From DAIPKP01 sp964539095 (GTDB lineage: Bacteria; Synergistota; Synergistia; Synergistales; Aminiphilaceae): a stretch of 64,000 nucleotides of DNA. Location: NCBI GenBank assembly GCA_964539095.1, contig CAZIFL010000015.1, forward strand, positions 1-64,000, given 5' to 3'. Position numbers and translations under genes: made by a program. The notes under the pieces were generated by a model. That model had not been told where the DNA came from and made no database searches. It worked only from the letters and a program-made list of their open reading frames with translations. Below are positions 17,382-27,118 of this stretch, piece by piece (positions within the stretch are counted from its first letter, which is position 1; every line of letters starts with the position of its first letter).

Positions 17382-18797
17382 ATGAGCGAAGAAAAGAGTT
17401 CCAAAAAGACGAGGTTCCAAATGCCTCACGTGTATGTGCTTCTCAGCGTTATTCTGATTATAGTGGCCCTTTGTACCTACGCGATTCCTGCGGGAATTTT
17501 CGATCGTGTTCAGGATCCAGGTACGGGAAGAATGGTGGTAGATCCTACGTCATTCCATACCGTAGAGAAGAGCCCTGTGAACCTCTTCAAGCTGGCGGTG
17601 GCCATACCCAAGGGGATGGCGGCCTCCGTAAGCATCATGATGCTGGTGATTCTTGTGGTGGCGGCCTTCGAAATCGTGACGAAGACCGGAGCCTTCGATT
17701 CGGGGATAACCCACATGATGAAGCGATCCCAAGGAAAGGAGAGTTTCATCGTGGCGGTGATCACGGTGATGTTCGCCAGTATCGGGGCTTTCCTGGGTTG
17801 GGCCGAGGGAACCCTTGTCTTTGTTCCCCTTGGCGTCTCACTTGCTCGGGCCATGGGATACGATGCCCTTATGGGAGCGGGTATGGTGCTTCTCGGAACC
17901 GCCGCAGGGTTTACCTCGGGGGTGCTCAACATTTACACCACCGGTATCGCCCAAGCCATTGCAGGGCTTCCGCTCTTCTCGGCCATGGGTTTCCGAATGA
18001 TAGGCTTCTGCCTCTTCACCCTGGCCACCATCCTCTTCCTCATCTCCTACGGAAAAAAGATCAAGAACAACCCTTCCGCAAGTCTCATCTACGAACTCGA
18101 AATGAGTGCCGCTAAGAGCGAGGACCAAGCGAAAGATCTCGTGTTCACCGGAAGGCATCGACTGATCATGCTTACGGTGCTCATAGGGTTTATCACCGTG
18201 GTGATAGGAACCACCAAGCTCGGATGGTATCTCAACGAGATAACCGCAGTGTTCATCTTGGTGGGGATAGTCTCGGGCTTTATTGGCAAGATGTCTCCCA
18301 ATGATATGGCCCTGAACTTTGCCCAAGGTGCCAAAAGCATCATCCCCGCTGCCCTCACCATCGGTATCGCCCGGTCCGTTCTCGTGGTGATGGAAGAAGG
18401 AAAAATCCTGGATACGGTGGTTCACGGGTTGGCCTCCACCCTTCACGGGCTTCCTACGGTGGGGATCGCTCTGGGGATTTTCCTTATCGTAAGTGCTCTA
18501 AACTTCTTCATTATTTCCGCCAGTGGCAAGGCGGTTACCATGATGCCCGTCCTGGCTCCTCTGGCGGATATCCTCGGCATCAACCGGCAGGTGGTGGTTA
18601 TCGCCTTCCAGTACGGAGACGGATTTACCAACTGGTTCTGGCCTACTTCGGCCATTACTATGGCGGGGTTGGCCATGGCGGGGGGTATCCCCTGGGAAAA
18701 GTGGGCTCGCTGGTCCTTCCGGCTCATCCTTGTGTGGATGTTTACCGCGGCGGTTCTCGTTACCGTAGCTCAGGTGATGGGAGTGGGCCCCTTCTAG
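17382..18797 (+). CDS. YfcC/DcuC-family membrane carrier
   Basis: This is an integral membrane transporter of 471 residues with about 12 hydrophobic segments. Family features are the N-terminal PHVYVLLSVILII segment followed by CTYAIPAGIFDRV, the conserved GWAEGTLVFVPLGVSLARAMGYD stretch (split here around GTLVF) and GDGFTNWFWPTSAI near the C-terminus. YfcC-type carriers move basic amino acids or short peptides in some bacteria. A GAGGGGAGG site lies before the ATG. It leads an operon with an amidohydrolase and an M20 peptidase, suggesting uptake and hydrolysis of an acylated amino acid or dipeptide. Confidence 0.87.
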   Translation: MSEEKSSKKTRFQMPHVYVLLSVILIIVALCTYAIPAGIFDRVQDPGTGRMVVDPTSFHTVEKSPVNLFKLAVAIPKGMAASVSIMMLVILVVAAFEIVTKTGAFDSGITHMMKRSQGKESFIVAVITVMFASIGAFLGWAEGTLVFVPLGVSLARAMGYDALMGAGMVLLGTAAGFTSGVLNIYTTGIAQAIAGLPLFSAMGFRMIGFCLFTLATILFLISYGKKIKNNPSASLIYELEMSAAKSEDQAKDLVFTGRHRLIMLTVLIGFITVVIGTTKLGWYLNEITAVFILVGIVSGFIGKMSPNDMALNFAQGAKSIIPAALTIGIARSVLVVMEEGKILDTVVHGLASTLHGLPTVGIALGIFLIVSALNFFIISASGKAVTMMPVLAPLADILGINRQVVVIAFQYGDGFTNWFWPTSAITMAGLAMAGGIPWEKWARWSFRLILVWMFTAAVLVTVAQVMGVGPF

Positions 18798-18883
18798 GTC
18801 CTTGAAACGAGAGAGAGGCGAAGGAACGGCCACAAGGGGGGCTTGTGTAGATGCCCCCCTTCTTCTTGGAAAGGAAGAGCACA

Positions 18884-20416
18884 ATGAAGATAGAGAAAAT
18901 TTTCGTCAACGGAGATTTCTACACCATGGATTGGAAAAACCCCCGGGCCGAAGCTGTGGGGGTTATGAGGGGCAGAGTTGAGGCGGTGGGATCCAGGGAT
19001 TATGTGACATCCCTCGCACCGACAAATGTGCCAGAAATTGATCTTCAGGGGAAGGTTGTTTTTCCGGGATTCATCGATGCCCATGTTCACTTTATGCAGA
19101 CCGGGCTGGATCGCACCGCAGTCTACTTGAACAAGGCGAAAAACCTGAAAGAGTTCTTCCGTCTCCTTCGCGAAAAGGCTCGAACAACCCCCCGGGAGGG
19201 ATGGGTTCGGGGATACGGGTATGACGAAACGAAGCTCGAAGAAAACCGGGTTCCCTCTCTGGAGGAACTTGATGCGGCATGTCCGGAGAACCCCCTCTTT
19301 CTCAGCCGGGTGGATGCCCACTCCTGCCTGATCAATTCCGTAGCCCTGAACATGCTGGATCTCGATCCAAGCCTCGAAGGGCTCGACCGAAAAGAGGGAC
19401 GTGTTATCGGAAGGCTTCGGGCCAAGGCGAATTCCGCCGCGCGAACACAGATTCTCAACCGCCTTCTCGGGGAAAAGGAGAAAAAGCAGGCCCTTTTCGA
19501 AGCCTCTGAAGAGGCCCTGGCGGTAGGCGTAACCACGGTGCATGCCCTGGAAGGGGGGAGCCTCTTCGGAGAAAGGGATTTCGACATTCTTCTGGGGGCC
19601 ATGCCGGAGCTTCCTATCCGGATTCTTCCGTATCACCAGATTATGGATGTGGAGAGGGTCGCCGGCATGGGGTTCAAGAGGATCGGAGGATGTATTACCG
19701 TGGACGGATCCATCGGCTCTCGAACCGCGGCGCTGCTCTCTCCCTACGAGGATCAGAAGGACTGCACAGGATGCCTCTATCTCGAAACGGAGGAACTCGA
19801 AGCCTTTGTTCTGGAAGCCCACCGCCGGGGAATGCAGATTGCCATGCACACCATCGGGGATGCCGCCATCGAGCAGCTTCTTCGGGCTTATGAAAAAGCC
19901 CTGGAACAATATCCCCGGAAGGATCACCGGCATCGGTTCGAACACTTCAGCATCCCCACGGATGACCAGGTTCGAAGAGCCGCAGCCTTGGGCTGTGCCA
20001 TATGTGTTCAGCCGAGTTTCGACTTTTTCACCCGAAACATGATGCCTATCAGGCTGGGGAAAAAGCGCTTTGAACGATCCTATCCTCTTCGAACCCTCCT
20101 GGAGGCAGGGCTTCTGGTGGCGGGGGGATCCGACAGCAGCATAACCCCTCTGAACCCCATGCTGGGAGTCTACGGAGCCAAAACCCATACCCATCCCTTT
20201 CAGAGGCTTGAGGTGTACGAAGCGGTGAAGCTCTTCACCCTCAACGCCGCCGCCATAGGTTTTGAAGAACATCTGAAAGGCTCCATCGAGGTGGGGAAGT
20301 ATGCGGATTTCGCAGTGATGTCCGAAGACCCCTTCACCGCCGAGCCGGAGGCGATACGTGACATGACTGTGGCCATGACCATTCTGGGGGGCGACGTGGC
20401 CTATGCTAAATCCTGA
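18884..20416 (+). CDS. Amidohydrolase family 3 protein (YtcJ-like), copy 2
   Basis: This is a metal-dependent hydrolase of 510 residues. It has VNGDFYTMDWKNPRAEA at the start, metal motif FIDAHVHFMQ, then MAMHTIGDAAIEQ-like QIAMHTIGDAAIEQ, HRFEHFSI and GGSDSSITPLNPMLG. The ATG at 18884 follows GGAAAGGAAG. It overlaps the next gene by 14 bp, so the two are probably co-translated. Its position between a carrier and an M20 peptidase points to breakdown of an imported N-substituted amino acid. The substrate is not readable. Confidence 0.88.
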   Translation: MKIEKIFVNGDFYTMDWKNPRAEAVGVMRGRVEAVGSRDYVTSLAPTNVPEIDLQGKVVFPGFIDAHVHFMQTGLDRTAVYLNKAKNLKEFFRLLREKARTTPREGWVRGYGYDETKLEENRVPSLEELDAACPENPLFLSRVDAHSCLINSVALNMLDLDPSLEGLDRKEGRVIGRLRAKANSAARTQILNRLLGEKEKKQALFEASEEALAVGVTTVHALEGGSLFGERDFDILLGAMPELPIRILPYHQIMDVERVAGMGFKRIGGCITVDGSIGSRTAALLSPYEDQKDCTGCLYLETEELEAFVLEAHRRGMQIAMHTIGDAAIEQLLRAYEKALEQYPRKDHRHRFEHFSIPTDDQVRRAAALGCAICVQPSFDFFTRNMMPIRLGKKRFERSYPLRTLLEAGLLVAGGSDSSITPLNPMLGVYGAKTHTHPFQRLEVYEAVKLFTLNAAAIGFEEHLKGSIEVGKYADFAVMSEDPFTAEPEAIRDMTVAMTILGGDVAYAKS

Positions 20417-21644
20417 GAAAAAAGCGACTTCCATGGTGAAAGATGCTGCATCTATGCTGAAAACCGCCCAGAACTGCCTGGATGAAGAATCTCTTGTGGC
20501 CCTGACCTCCCGGCTGGTCTCCATACCGAGCTACCATGGTCTTGAAAACCCGGAAGAGAAGATTTCCTTGTATCTTCGGGACTTTCTCGCCGAAGAGGGG
20601 CTTGAGACGGAGCGGAGGCGAACTCCCGAGGGGCGATTTAACGTTCTCGCCCACTACGGAAAGGGCGGATCCTTCGAAAAGACCCTCATGCTCAACGGCC
20701 ACACGGATACGGTGGACGTGGCGAACATGACCATTGCTCCCTTTTCGGGGGAGGTGCGGGAAGGCCGTGTCTTCGGTCGGGGATCCGTGGATATGAAGGG
20801 GGCCCTGGCGGCCATGATCCACGCGGTGCTGGCGGTGAAAAAGGCAGGAATTCCCCTGGAGGGGGAGGTGCTCTTCGCGGGGGTGGCGGACGAGGAGTTC
20901 TGGAACGCAGGCACCCGGGATATTGTGGAAAGGGGCCCCAAAACACGGTACGCCATCGTGGGGGAGCCCACAGAGCTGAAAATCTTTCACGGCCATCGCG
21001 CTCTGGAGTGGATCGAAATCGCCGTCAAAGGCCGCTACGCCCATGGAGGAACTCCGGAAAAAGGGGTGAACGCCATTGAAAAGGCGGGGCTCCTTATCCG
21101 GGCTCTTTCGGAGGAGCTTCTTCCCCGCATCCGGAAACGACTCCATCCCATTACCGGCCCTTCCACGCTCAATCTGGGGCAGATTCTCGGTGGAACCCAG
21201 CCGAGTACCGTGGCGGGGGAGTGCATTCTCCGGCTGGATCGCCGCTGGATACCCGGAGAATCCACAGAATCCGTGCTCCAAGAGCTGGAGGAGCTGGGAG
21301 AGAAAATTCACGATCTCCACAGAGACTTCACAATGGAGGTCTCCAACATGAGGGATATGGAGAAAAACCCTCTGGGGCAGCCCCCTCTCATAACACCCCC
21401 GGATTCCCCCCTGGTCGGAACTCTGGAAGAGGCCCTTCTTGGGATGGGGAAAGTGCCGCAAAAGGGCTATTTTCCTGGTTGGACAGATGCGGGACTTCTT
21501 AGCTCCGTCGGGGGCATGGAGACGGTGGTCTTCGGCCCCGGGGATCTCGGCTTCGCCCACACCGAACGGGAGTTTTGCCCGGTGGATCAGATTATCGCAA
21601 GCTCCCGAGCCTACATCGCGGCGATTCTCGAAATCTGCTCCTGA
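20403..21644 (+). CDS. M20-family metallopeptidase/deacylase (ArgE/DapE type)
   Basis: This zinc-dependent hydrolase has 413 residues. Metal and catalytic motifs are LMLNGHTDTVDV, GRGSVDMKGALAAM and GVADEEFWNAG. The dimerisation region includes GRYAHGGTPEKGVNAIEKA, and the C-terminal histidine motif is FGPGDLGFAHTERE. Likely reactions are deacylation of an N-acyl amino acid or cleavage of a small peptide. The start at 20403 overlaps the upstream stop; an ATG at 20433 is an alternative. It is the third gene of the carrier-amidohydrolase-peptidase operon. Confidence 0.9.
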   Translation: MLNPEKKATSMVKDAASMLKTAQNCLDEESLVALTSRLVSIPSYHGLENPEEKISLYLRDFLAEEGLETERRRTPEGRFNVLAHYGKGGSFEKTLMLNGHTDTVDVANMTIAPFSGEVREGRVFGRGSVDMKGALAAMIHAVLAVKKAGIPLEGEVLFAGVADEEFWNAGTRDIVERGPKTRYAIVGEPTELKIFHGHRALEWIEIAVKGRYAHGGTPEKGVNAIEKAGLLIRALSEELLPRIRKRLHPITGPSTLNLGQILGGTQPSTVAGECILRLDRRWIPGESTESVLQELEELGEKIHDLHRDFTMEVSNMRDMEKNPLGQPPLITPPDSPLVGTLEEALLGMGKVPQKGYFPGWTDAGLLSSVGGMETVVFGPGDLGFAHTEREFCPVDQIIASSRAYIAAILEICS

Positions 21645-21769
21645 TGGGTTGGTGACGTGAAGCCGCATGCAGTTGGCGAAATTTTCTCTGTTTTGTCAGG
21701 TCCCACGGAAAAACGGGGTCAGAAATACTTCAGAAAGACTGCGGGCTACTGCTGAAATTACCCAGAAAG

Positions 21770-21820
21770 AAAAGCCTTGGTATCCTTCCTTAAGGAGAAG
21801 GGACCAGGGCTTTCGTTTTT
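21770..21820. terminator. Terminator between convergent peptidase and oxidoreductase genes
   Basis: AAAGCCTTGGT pairs with ACCAGGGCTTT and is followed by CGTTTTT on the plus strand, with A-rich sequence on the other side. It probably works in both directions. Confidence 0.75.
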
Positions 21821-21829
21821 GAAGATGTA

Positions 21830-23068
21830 TCAGGATTTTCTGCTTTTTTGTTTCAAATACTCCTCCATGGCCTGTGCCACGATTTTGGATTGTGCCACTG
21901 CCTCTACCACGGTTTTTGCTCCGGTGACCACATCCCCGGAGGCGAAAATTCCCTCTTGGGTGGTGTGTCCCTGAGAGTCTGTGACAAGAAGCCCCTTTAT
22001 TCCCGTTTCCAAGCCGTTCGTATTATCCGGAATGGTGGCGCAGGGATCCTGGCTGATGGCGATAATCACGGTATTGCAGGAGAACAGGGCGGTTTCATCC
22101 GTATCATGATACTGTCCCGGAGCGGTTTCCTCCTCTACGGTTTTAACGTACCGGACCCCCTCCCCGCTGATTTCCAGAGGCCGGGCTCTATAGAGAAATT
22201 CTACTCCGTCGATGAGGGCATACTCCACTTCCACGTTCCGAGCGGGGATGTACTGTTTATCCTTGCGATAGAGCACTGTCACCTCCTGAGCACCCCTTCG
22301 AAGGCATGAGCGGGCAACATCCATGGCGGTATTGCCCGCTCCGATGACGCATACCCGTTCTCCCAGATGGTACACTTCGGGATTTCGCAGATAGTCCAGG
22401 GCGTAATGCACGTGTCCTAGGCTTTCGCCCTTGATGTCCAGTCGATGGGGGTTCCATACTCCCGTACCGATAAAAAGAGCTTCGAAACCGTCCCGGCAAA
22501 AATCCTCCAGGGTGATACGTTTTCCGATAAGTGTATTGGGGCGTATGGTGACTCCCATGCGGAGAAGGTGCTCGCCGAGACGGTCCAGTATGGTTTTGGG
22601 AAGTCGGAAATCCGGAATGCCGTAACGGAGCACCCCCCCGATCTTGTCCTTGGATTCGTAGATGGTAATGTCGTACCCTCGGAGGGCAAGAAGAAAGGCG
22701 ATGGTAATGCCCGCGGGGCCAGCTCCGATAACCCCCACCTTCTGGGGAATTCTTTTTTCCGGAAGCAGGTCCATGAACCGGAGATAGTAATCGGAAATAT
22801 AATGCTCCATGGAGCTTATGCGGACGGGCTTGTTCTTGTATCCCAAAATACAATGGCCTTCGCAAAAGTGTTCATGAGGGCAGACGAGGGAACAGACCAC
22901 CGAAAGAGGATTGTTTCGGAAGAGCATCTCCCCGGCTTTTCGGATGTTCCCTTCGAGAAGCATGGAGATCATCTCCGGAATGGGAGTGCCCACGGGGCAT
23001 CCCTTGACGCATTGGGGATTGACGCACTGAAGACATCGTTTCGATTCTTGAATGATTTGGGTTCCCAT
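21830..23068 (-). CDS. GltD-like FAD/Fe-S NAD(P)H oxidoreductase
   Basis: This is a cytoplasmic flavoprotein resembling the small subunit of glutamate synthase and related NADPH-donating enzymes. The N-terminal cysteine-rich Fe-S domain reads KRCLQCVNPQCVKGCPVG and then CSLVCPHEHFCEGHC. An FAD Rossmann motif VGVIGAGPAG and a second dinucleotide site CVIGAGNTAMD follow. It ends with GIFASGDVVTGAKTVVEAV. The ATG at 23068 has AAGGAG 8 bp upstream and fits family length (412 residues). No large glutamate synthase subunit is adjacent, so it may serve another reductase. A fragment of a near-identical 3' end sits at 15866. Confidence 0.88.
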   Translation of the reverse strand: MGTQIIQESKRCLQCVNPQCVKGCPVGTPIPEMISMLLEGNIRKAGEMLFRNNPLSVVCSLVCPHEHFCEGHCILGYKNKPVRISSMEHYISDYYLRFMDLLPEKRIPQKVGVIGAGPAGITIAFLLALRGYDITIYESKDKIGGVLRYGIPDFRLPKTILDRLGEHLLRMGVTIRPNTLIGKRITLEDFCRDGFEALFIGTGVWNPHRLDIKGESLGHVHYALDYLRNPEVYHLGERVCVIGAGNTAMDVARSCLRRGAQEVTVLYRKDKQYIPARNVEVEYALIDGVEFLYRARPLEISGEGVRYVKTVEEETAPGQYHDTDETALFSCNTVIIAISQDPCATIPDNTNGLETGIKGLLVTDSQGHTTQEGIFASGDVVTGAKTVVEAVAQSKIVAQAMEEYLKQKSRKS

Positions 23069-23255
23069 GAAAAGCACTCCTTGTGTTTTTGGTGCGATCC
23101 GCATGCGAGAAAGTATAGTAATTCCTTTGCGTGAGAATGTAAACTCCCGTGGTTTTTTTGTTTGAATAGCAAAACACCTTCGGTTTTCTCTCCTTTTTTT
23201 GATGACGTCGAGATGTGCTGAAAGTGTTTTTTGATAGCTCTGTTTTTGTGAAAAT

Positions 23256-23495
23256 TCAGGAACCACTGCCTCTTTTGGAGAGTATGGTACGCAGAGAGAA
23301 AAAGTTTATATTACAGAGATTCAGCCCTGGTAGCATGACCGTGCTTCCCAGCCATCGAGATGCGGTAAGCCTTTCTCCCAAAACAATCTGAGTGATAAGC
23401 AGTCCCGAGATGGGAAGCAACAGGGAAGAGGGAACGATGCTTCCCGCAGGTTTTTTATCAGCAACCGTCCATCTTAAACCTGTCCTCGTGGGCAA
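23256..23495 (-). pseudogene. C-terminal remnant of an EamA/DMT-family permease
   Basis: The frame encodes ADKKPAGSIVPSSLLLPISG, then ITQIVLGERLTASRWLGSTV and LPGLNL. This is the pattern of the last two helices of EamA-type drug/metabolite exporters. The rest of the roughly 300-residue protein is absent and there is no ribosome site. Confidence 0.5.
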
Positions 23496-23514
23496 GGTCT
23501 GAAGTCCTGTTTTT

Positions 23515-24486
23515 TTAATCTTCCAGGAGAACCCCTTGTACTTTTACCGAAATCCAGGGGACCTTTGATTTGAAGAACCGAGCTTTTTCATACGCCCAAG
23601 TAATATCGGGGCTTGCAACCTCTTGCAGGGGATATTTTCTGCCGAGATGACGGTAGGTCTCTATTCCCAGCCTGTGATAGGGAAGAAATTCGTATTCCCG
23701 TATTTTTTCGAGACCCTTTGCAAAGTGTGCCAATTGCGACAAGGTTTCCTCGGAATCGTTGATTCCGGGAATCAGCGGTGTTCGAAGCACCAGATCGAAA
23801 GTGTGGGAGGAGGCCGCCGCTTTTTTGATGTTTTCGAGAATGCGTTCGTTCGGCACTCCTGTGAGGCGACGATGTTCCTCCGAATCGGGGTGCTTCAGAT
23901 CCACGTAGAGAAGATTTATCCAGGGCAGCAAGGATTCTATCTTTTCCCAGGTATCGAAAAAGCAGGTCTCGAAGGCGCGATGAATGCCCCGATTTGCGCA
24001 TTCCTCAAAAATTGCCTTTGCGAATGCAGCCTGTTCCAAGGGTTCTCCTCCGCTCAACGTAACGCCTCCGCTGGAGTGGAAATAAAAAATCTCATCTTTT
24101 GAAATTTCCCGAAGAACCTCTGAGACACTCATGCAAGAACCGTATTCTTTGATAGCTCCGGAAGGACAGGCACGGAGGCAGGCAAAACAGGCTTCACATT
24201 TGTCTTTGTCTGTAACGACATGGGATTGATCTTCGGAAAAGCTCAAAGCTCCGTTGGGGCAGGCTTGCAGACAGGCCCCGCAGCGGGAGCACTTCTCCCT
24301 TACGTATCCCCTTTCCGGTAAGGGGTGCTGGGATTCTGGGGTGGAACACCAGATGCAACGAAGAGGACAGCCCTTGAGAAAAACTACGGTTCGAAGTCCC
24401 TCTCCATCGTGAATGGAGGTTCTTTCGATCCGTAGCACCATGCCGGACTCCTCTCGTTCGGAATGTTTGTTGGTATGGAGGTTCAT
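23515..24486 (-). CDS. Glycyl-radical enzyme activase (radical SAM, PFL-activase family)
   Basis: This enzyme uses S-adenosylmethionine and a [4Fe-4S] cluster to place the glycyl radical on its partner. The radical SAM motif is GCPLRCIWCSTPE (CxxxCxxC). An inserted two-cluster ferredoxin domain has CSRCGACLQACP and CEACFACLRACP, typical of activases for dehydratase-type glycyl radical enzymes and absent from simple PflA. The glycine-rich SGGVTLSGGEPLEQ follows. The start at 24486 has GAGGAAGG; an ATG at 24441 (AGGAG) is also good and begins with the usual RIERTSIHDGEG. It lies downstream of the enzyme gene, separated by a hairpin. Confidence 0.93.
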   Translation of the reverse strand: MNLHTNKHSEREESGMVLRIERTSIHDGEGLRTVVFLKGCPLRCIWCSTPESQHPLPERGYVREKCSRCGACLQACPNGALSFSEDQSHVVTDKDKCEACFACLRACPSGAIKEYGSCMSVSEVLREISKDEIFYFHSSGGVTLSGGEPLEQAAFAKAIFEECANRGIHRAFETCFFDTWEKIESLLPWINLLYVDLKHPDSEEHRRLTGVPNERILENIKKAAASSHTFDLVLRTPLIPGINDSEETLSQLAHFAKGLEKIREYEFLPYHRLGIETYRHLGRKYPLQEVASPDITWAYEKARFFKSKVPWISVKVQGVLLED

Positions 24487-24568
24487 CCTTATCCTTCCTC
24501 TCGATCTCGAAGCCACCAAAAAAACTTGATCATTTATGAACGTGCATTCTGAACGTGGTGATGGAAAA

Positions 24569-24603
24569 GCAAGGCCCTCTGAAAACTCCGGAGAGGGCCT
24601 TGC
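24569..24603 (-). terminator. Hairpin between glycyl radical enzyme and its activase
   Basis: GCAAGGCCCTCT pairs perfectly with AGAGGGCCTTGC around an 11-nt loop. On the minus strand there is only a weak T-run, so it could be an attenuator that keeps the activase below the enzyme level. Confidence 0.6.
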
Positions 24604-24621
24604 GGATGTACCGAAGTCGGC

Positions 24622-27024
24622 TCAGCAGGATATTTTGGAGGATGTAGCGGTCTGCACCGTTCGGGCTATGATTTCATCCTGTACATCCTTGCCCAGCTCT
24701 ACGAAGAAGGCGGTATATCCAGCTACCCGTACCAGAAGGCCCTTGTGGCTCTCTGGGTTTTTCTGGGCTTCCAGAAGTTTGGCCTGATCCACCACGTTGA
24801 ACTGGACATGATACACTCCCAGGCTGCAAAGGCTTTTCAGCAACGCCATAAGTTGCGTGATGCCGTTTTCCGTCTGCAGCATCTCGGGATCGATCTTCAT
24901 GTTGAGCAGCGTTCCCTGAACGAACCGGTCGTGGGGGATGTTTGCCACCGATTTCAGCACCGCACTGGGGCCGTTGTAATCCGTTCCTCCGTTGGGGCTC
25001 ACCCCGTCCGCCAGGGGTTTCCAGGCCCGACGCCCCGAGGGGAGGGCCCCCACCTCAAGGCCGAAGGGCGTGTTCCCCGAAACGGGAAGAATTCCCGGGG
25101 TCATGGTGCCGAACTTGCTCTGATAGCTTTCGATCTCATCCGCTATGAAGGTGAAGAGATCTGCCGCGAGGTCATCCGCTCTGGCATCGTCGTTACCGTA
25201 TTTGGGGGCCTCCGCACAGAGCCTCAGAACATCTTCGTGCCCTTCGAAATCACGGTCCAGAGCCTCAAGCAGCTTTTCCATGGAAAGCTGCTTTGTTTCG
25301 TATACGAGATGCCGCACCGCCGCGGCGCTGTTGATGAGATCCGCCACGCCGATGCAGATGATGCCGTTTCCCGTGTTGTACTTGGCTCCTCCCCAGGCGT
25401 AGTCCTTGGCGTTTTCAATACACTCCTCGAAACTCAGGGAGAGGGCGGGAACGGGGCGATCAAGGCAGATATCGTCGATGATGTGGCTTGCCTTGACGGT
25501 GACCTTGATAATGTGTCGAAGCTGTTCTTTCAGGGCGTTCTCGAAATCTTCCCAGGAGGTGAAACTCCGGGGATCTCCCGTTTTGGCTCCCACCTGACTG
25601 CTGTTTTTCCGGCATTTACCGTCCAGGAAAATGTATTCCACCACGCTACCGAGGTTGATATCCGCAAGGGCAGAGTAGGCCCGGAGTTTCCCTGCAAGAT
25701 TGGTTTCTACGCAGCCTCCGGGATTCCAGTTCAAAGCCTCTCGCAGGGGGATGCCCTTGTTCATGAGCATCCGAATGCCCACTTCGTCGTTATGGAAAGC
25801 GGGAAAGCCCGTGCCGAGACTGATAAGCTCCACGATCTTCCGAAGAAACGAATTGGGATTCTTGGCCATGTTGTAACGCACCGAAAGAGAAGGCTGGTAG
25901 AGCTGGGTGTTTATGGTGGCCTGAAGAATCATGTAGGAAAGATCGTTTACCGCATCCACCCCCCGGGAATCCACTCCTCCCGCACAAAGGTTCTGGAACA
26001 TGGGATATCCCGAGGCGTATTCCGCGGATTTTGCATCCTGGAAAAGGCACTGTTCGGAGAATTTTATCCAAAGGCAGTCCAAAAGTTCCTGCGCTTTTTC
26101 CGGGGTAATGCGCCCTTCCTCCAGATCTTTTTTGTAGAAGGGATAGAGATACTGGTCGAAACGCCCCGGATTGTAGGCCGCCGCATTCTGCTCCATGAAA
26201 ATGGCGATCTGGTAGAAGTAGAAGGATTGCAATGCCTCCGAAAAGGTCCGGGCGGGCTTTGCCGGAACTCTTTGGCATATAGCGGCGATCTGGAGAAGCT
26301 CCTCTCTCCGCAGGTGGTCCTTTTCGTCCGAGGCGAGGCGCTGGGCCTCCAGGGCATAGCGCTCTCCGAGTATTTTCAGCCCTTCCGCCACAATAAGCAG
26401 GGAGTCGAGATAGACCTCCTTGGCATACTCTCCGGGTCTGCTGGTATCTAGGGTGTTTTTTCGGGTTTGTATTTTTTCGATCAATCCCTCTGCACCGTGA
26501 TTGATAAACCACTCGTATCCCGCGGTAACTTCACCCCAGCCCCGAACGGCTTTCTTGTCGATGTAGAGTGCTCCGTTATCCCGAAGAGCCGCCACATCCT
26601 CGGGAATTTGGGCAAGCCATGCCTCGTAACTGGAGCGGCCTTTCCAGTAGGGACGGATAACCTCTTCGAAAGTTCGGCGATCCTCCGGAAGAAGGTGAAA
26701 TTTATCGTAGGCCCGGGTGTTGATGGTATCCAGCTCTTTGTTCAGTACGGACCAGCAGGTTTCCGGAGAGAGAATCCCCCCCCGAATTTTGCTTCCTGCA
26801 TTTCCGACGATACGTTCGCTCTCCCAGATTGTGACGGTTTTTTCTCTGCATTGCCTTCGAAAGGCTTTGGCTTTCCGAAGAACCAGGGGCTCTCCCTCGG
26901 TTTCGAGAAAGCTCTCGGTAAGGATTCTTGCATTTTCAAGATCAATCTCCGGGTAGGTGTTGAGTACCTTGGATTTGAGTTTTTCGAGGCGCTCTCTGTG
27001 CTGAAGCTGTACGCTGTTTCCCAT
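24622..27024 (-). CDS. Glycyl radical enzyme of the dehydratase/lyase type (GCVE)
   Basis: This 800-residue enzyme carries the catalytic thiyl Cys438 and Glu440 in NPGGCVETN, and the radical-bearing Gly769 in LLVRVAGYTAFFVEL. The GCVE motif separates it from true pyruvate formate-lyase (paired Cys). It groups with glycerol/propanediol dehydratase, hydroxyproline dehydratase, isethionate lyase and arylacetate decarboxylase types. Its length fits hydroxyproline or glycerol dehydratases best, but the substrate-binding residues cannot be assigned here. Neighbours are its activase, an amidohydrolase, a TRAP transporter and an ornithine-cyclodeaminase-like protein. This hints at a cyclic or hydroxylated amino-acid derivative. 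A GGGAGGAGGG site precedes the ATG. Confidence 0.92.
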   Translation of the reverse strand: MGNSVQLQHRERLEKLKSKVLNTYPEIDLENARILTESFLETEGEPLVLRKAKAFRRQCREKTVTIWESERIVGNAGSKIRGGILSPETCWSVLNKELDTINTRAYDKFHLLPEDRRTFEEVIRPYWKGRSSYEAWLAQIPEDVAALRDNGALYIDKKAVRGWGEVTAGYEWFINHGAEGLIEKIQTRKNTLDTSRPGEYAKEVYLDSLLIVAEGLKILGERYALEAQRLASDEKDHLRREELLQIAAICQRVPAKPARTFSEALQSFYFYQIAIFMEQNAAAYNPGRFDQYLYPFYKKDLEEGRITPEKAQELLDCLWIKFSEQCLFQDAKSAEYASGYPMFQNLCAGGVDSRGVDAVNDLSYMILQATINTQLYQPSLSVRYNMAKNPNSFLRKIVELISLGTGFPAFHNDEVGIRMLMNKGIPLREALNWNPGGCVETNLAGKLRAYSALADINLGSVVEYIFLDGKCRKNSSQVGAKTGDPRSFTSWEDFENALKEQLRHIIKVTVKASHIIDDICLDRPVPALSLSFEECIENAKDYAWGGAKYNTGNGIICIGVADLINSAAAVRHLVYETKQLSMEKLLEALDRDFEGHEDVLRLCAEAPKYGNDDARADDLAADLFTFIADEIESYQSKFGTMTPGILPVSGNTPFGLEVGALPSGRRAWKPLADGVSPNGGTDYNGPSAVLKSVANIPHDRFVQGTLLNMKIDPEMLQTENGITQLMALLKSLCSLGVYHVQFNVVDQAKLLEAQKNPESHKGLLVRVAGYTAFFVELGKDVQDEIIARTVQTATSSKISC

Positions 27025-27118
27025 AATATTCCCTCCTCCCGGTCTTTTCTCAGAAATTTTGTAGCTTTCGGGTTGTGAATTTAGGCGGTTTGTGCAACAA
27101 CCTCTATATGGTGTGCGA

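Noticed and set aside
24622..27024. Pyruvate formate-lyase
   Set aside because: PFL has two adjacent catalytic Cys; this protein has GCVE, and its activase carries the ferredoxin insert typical of other glycyl radical enzymes.
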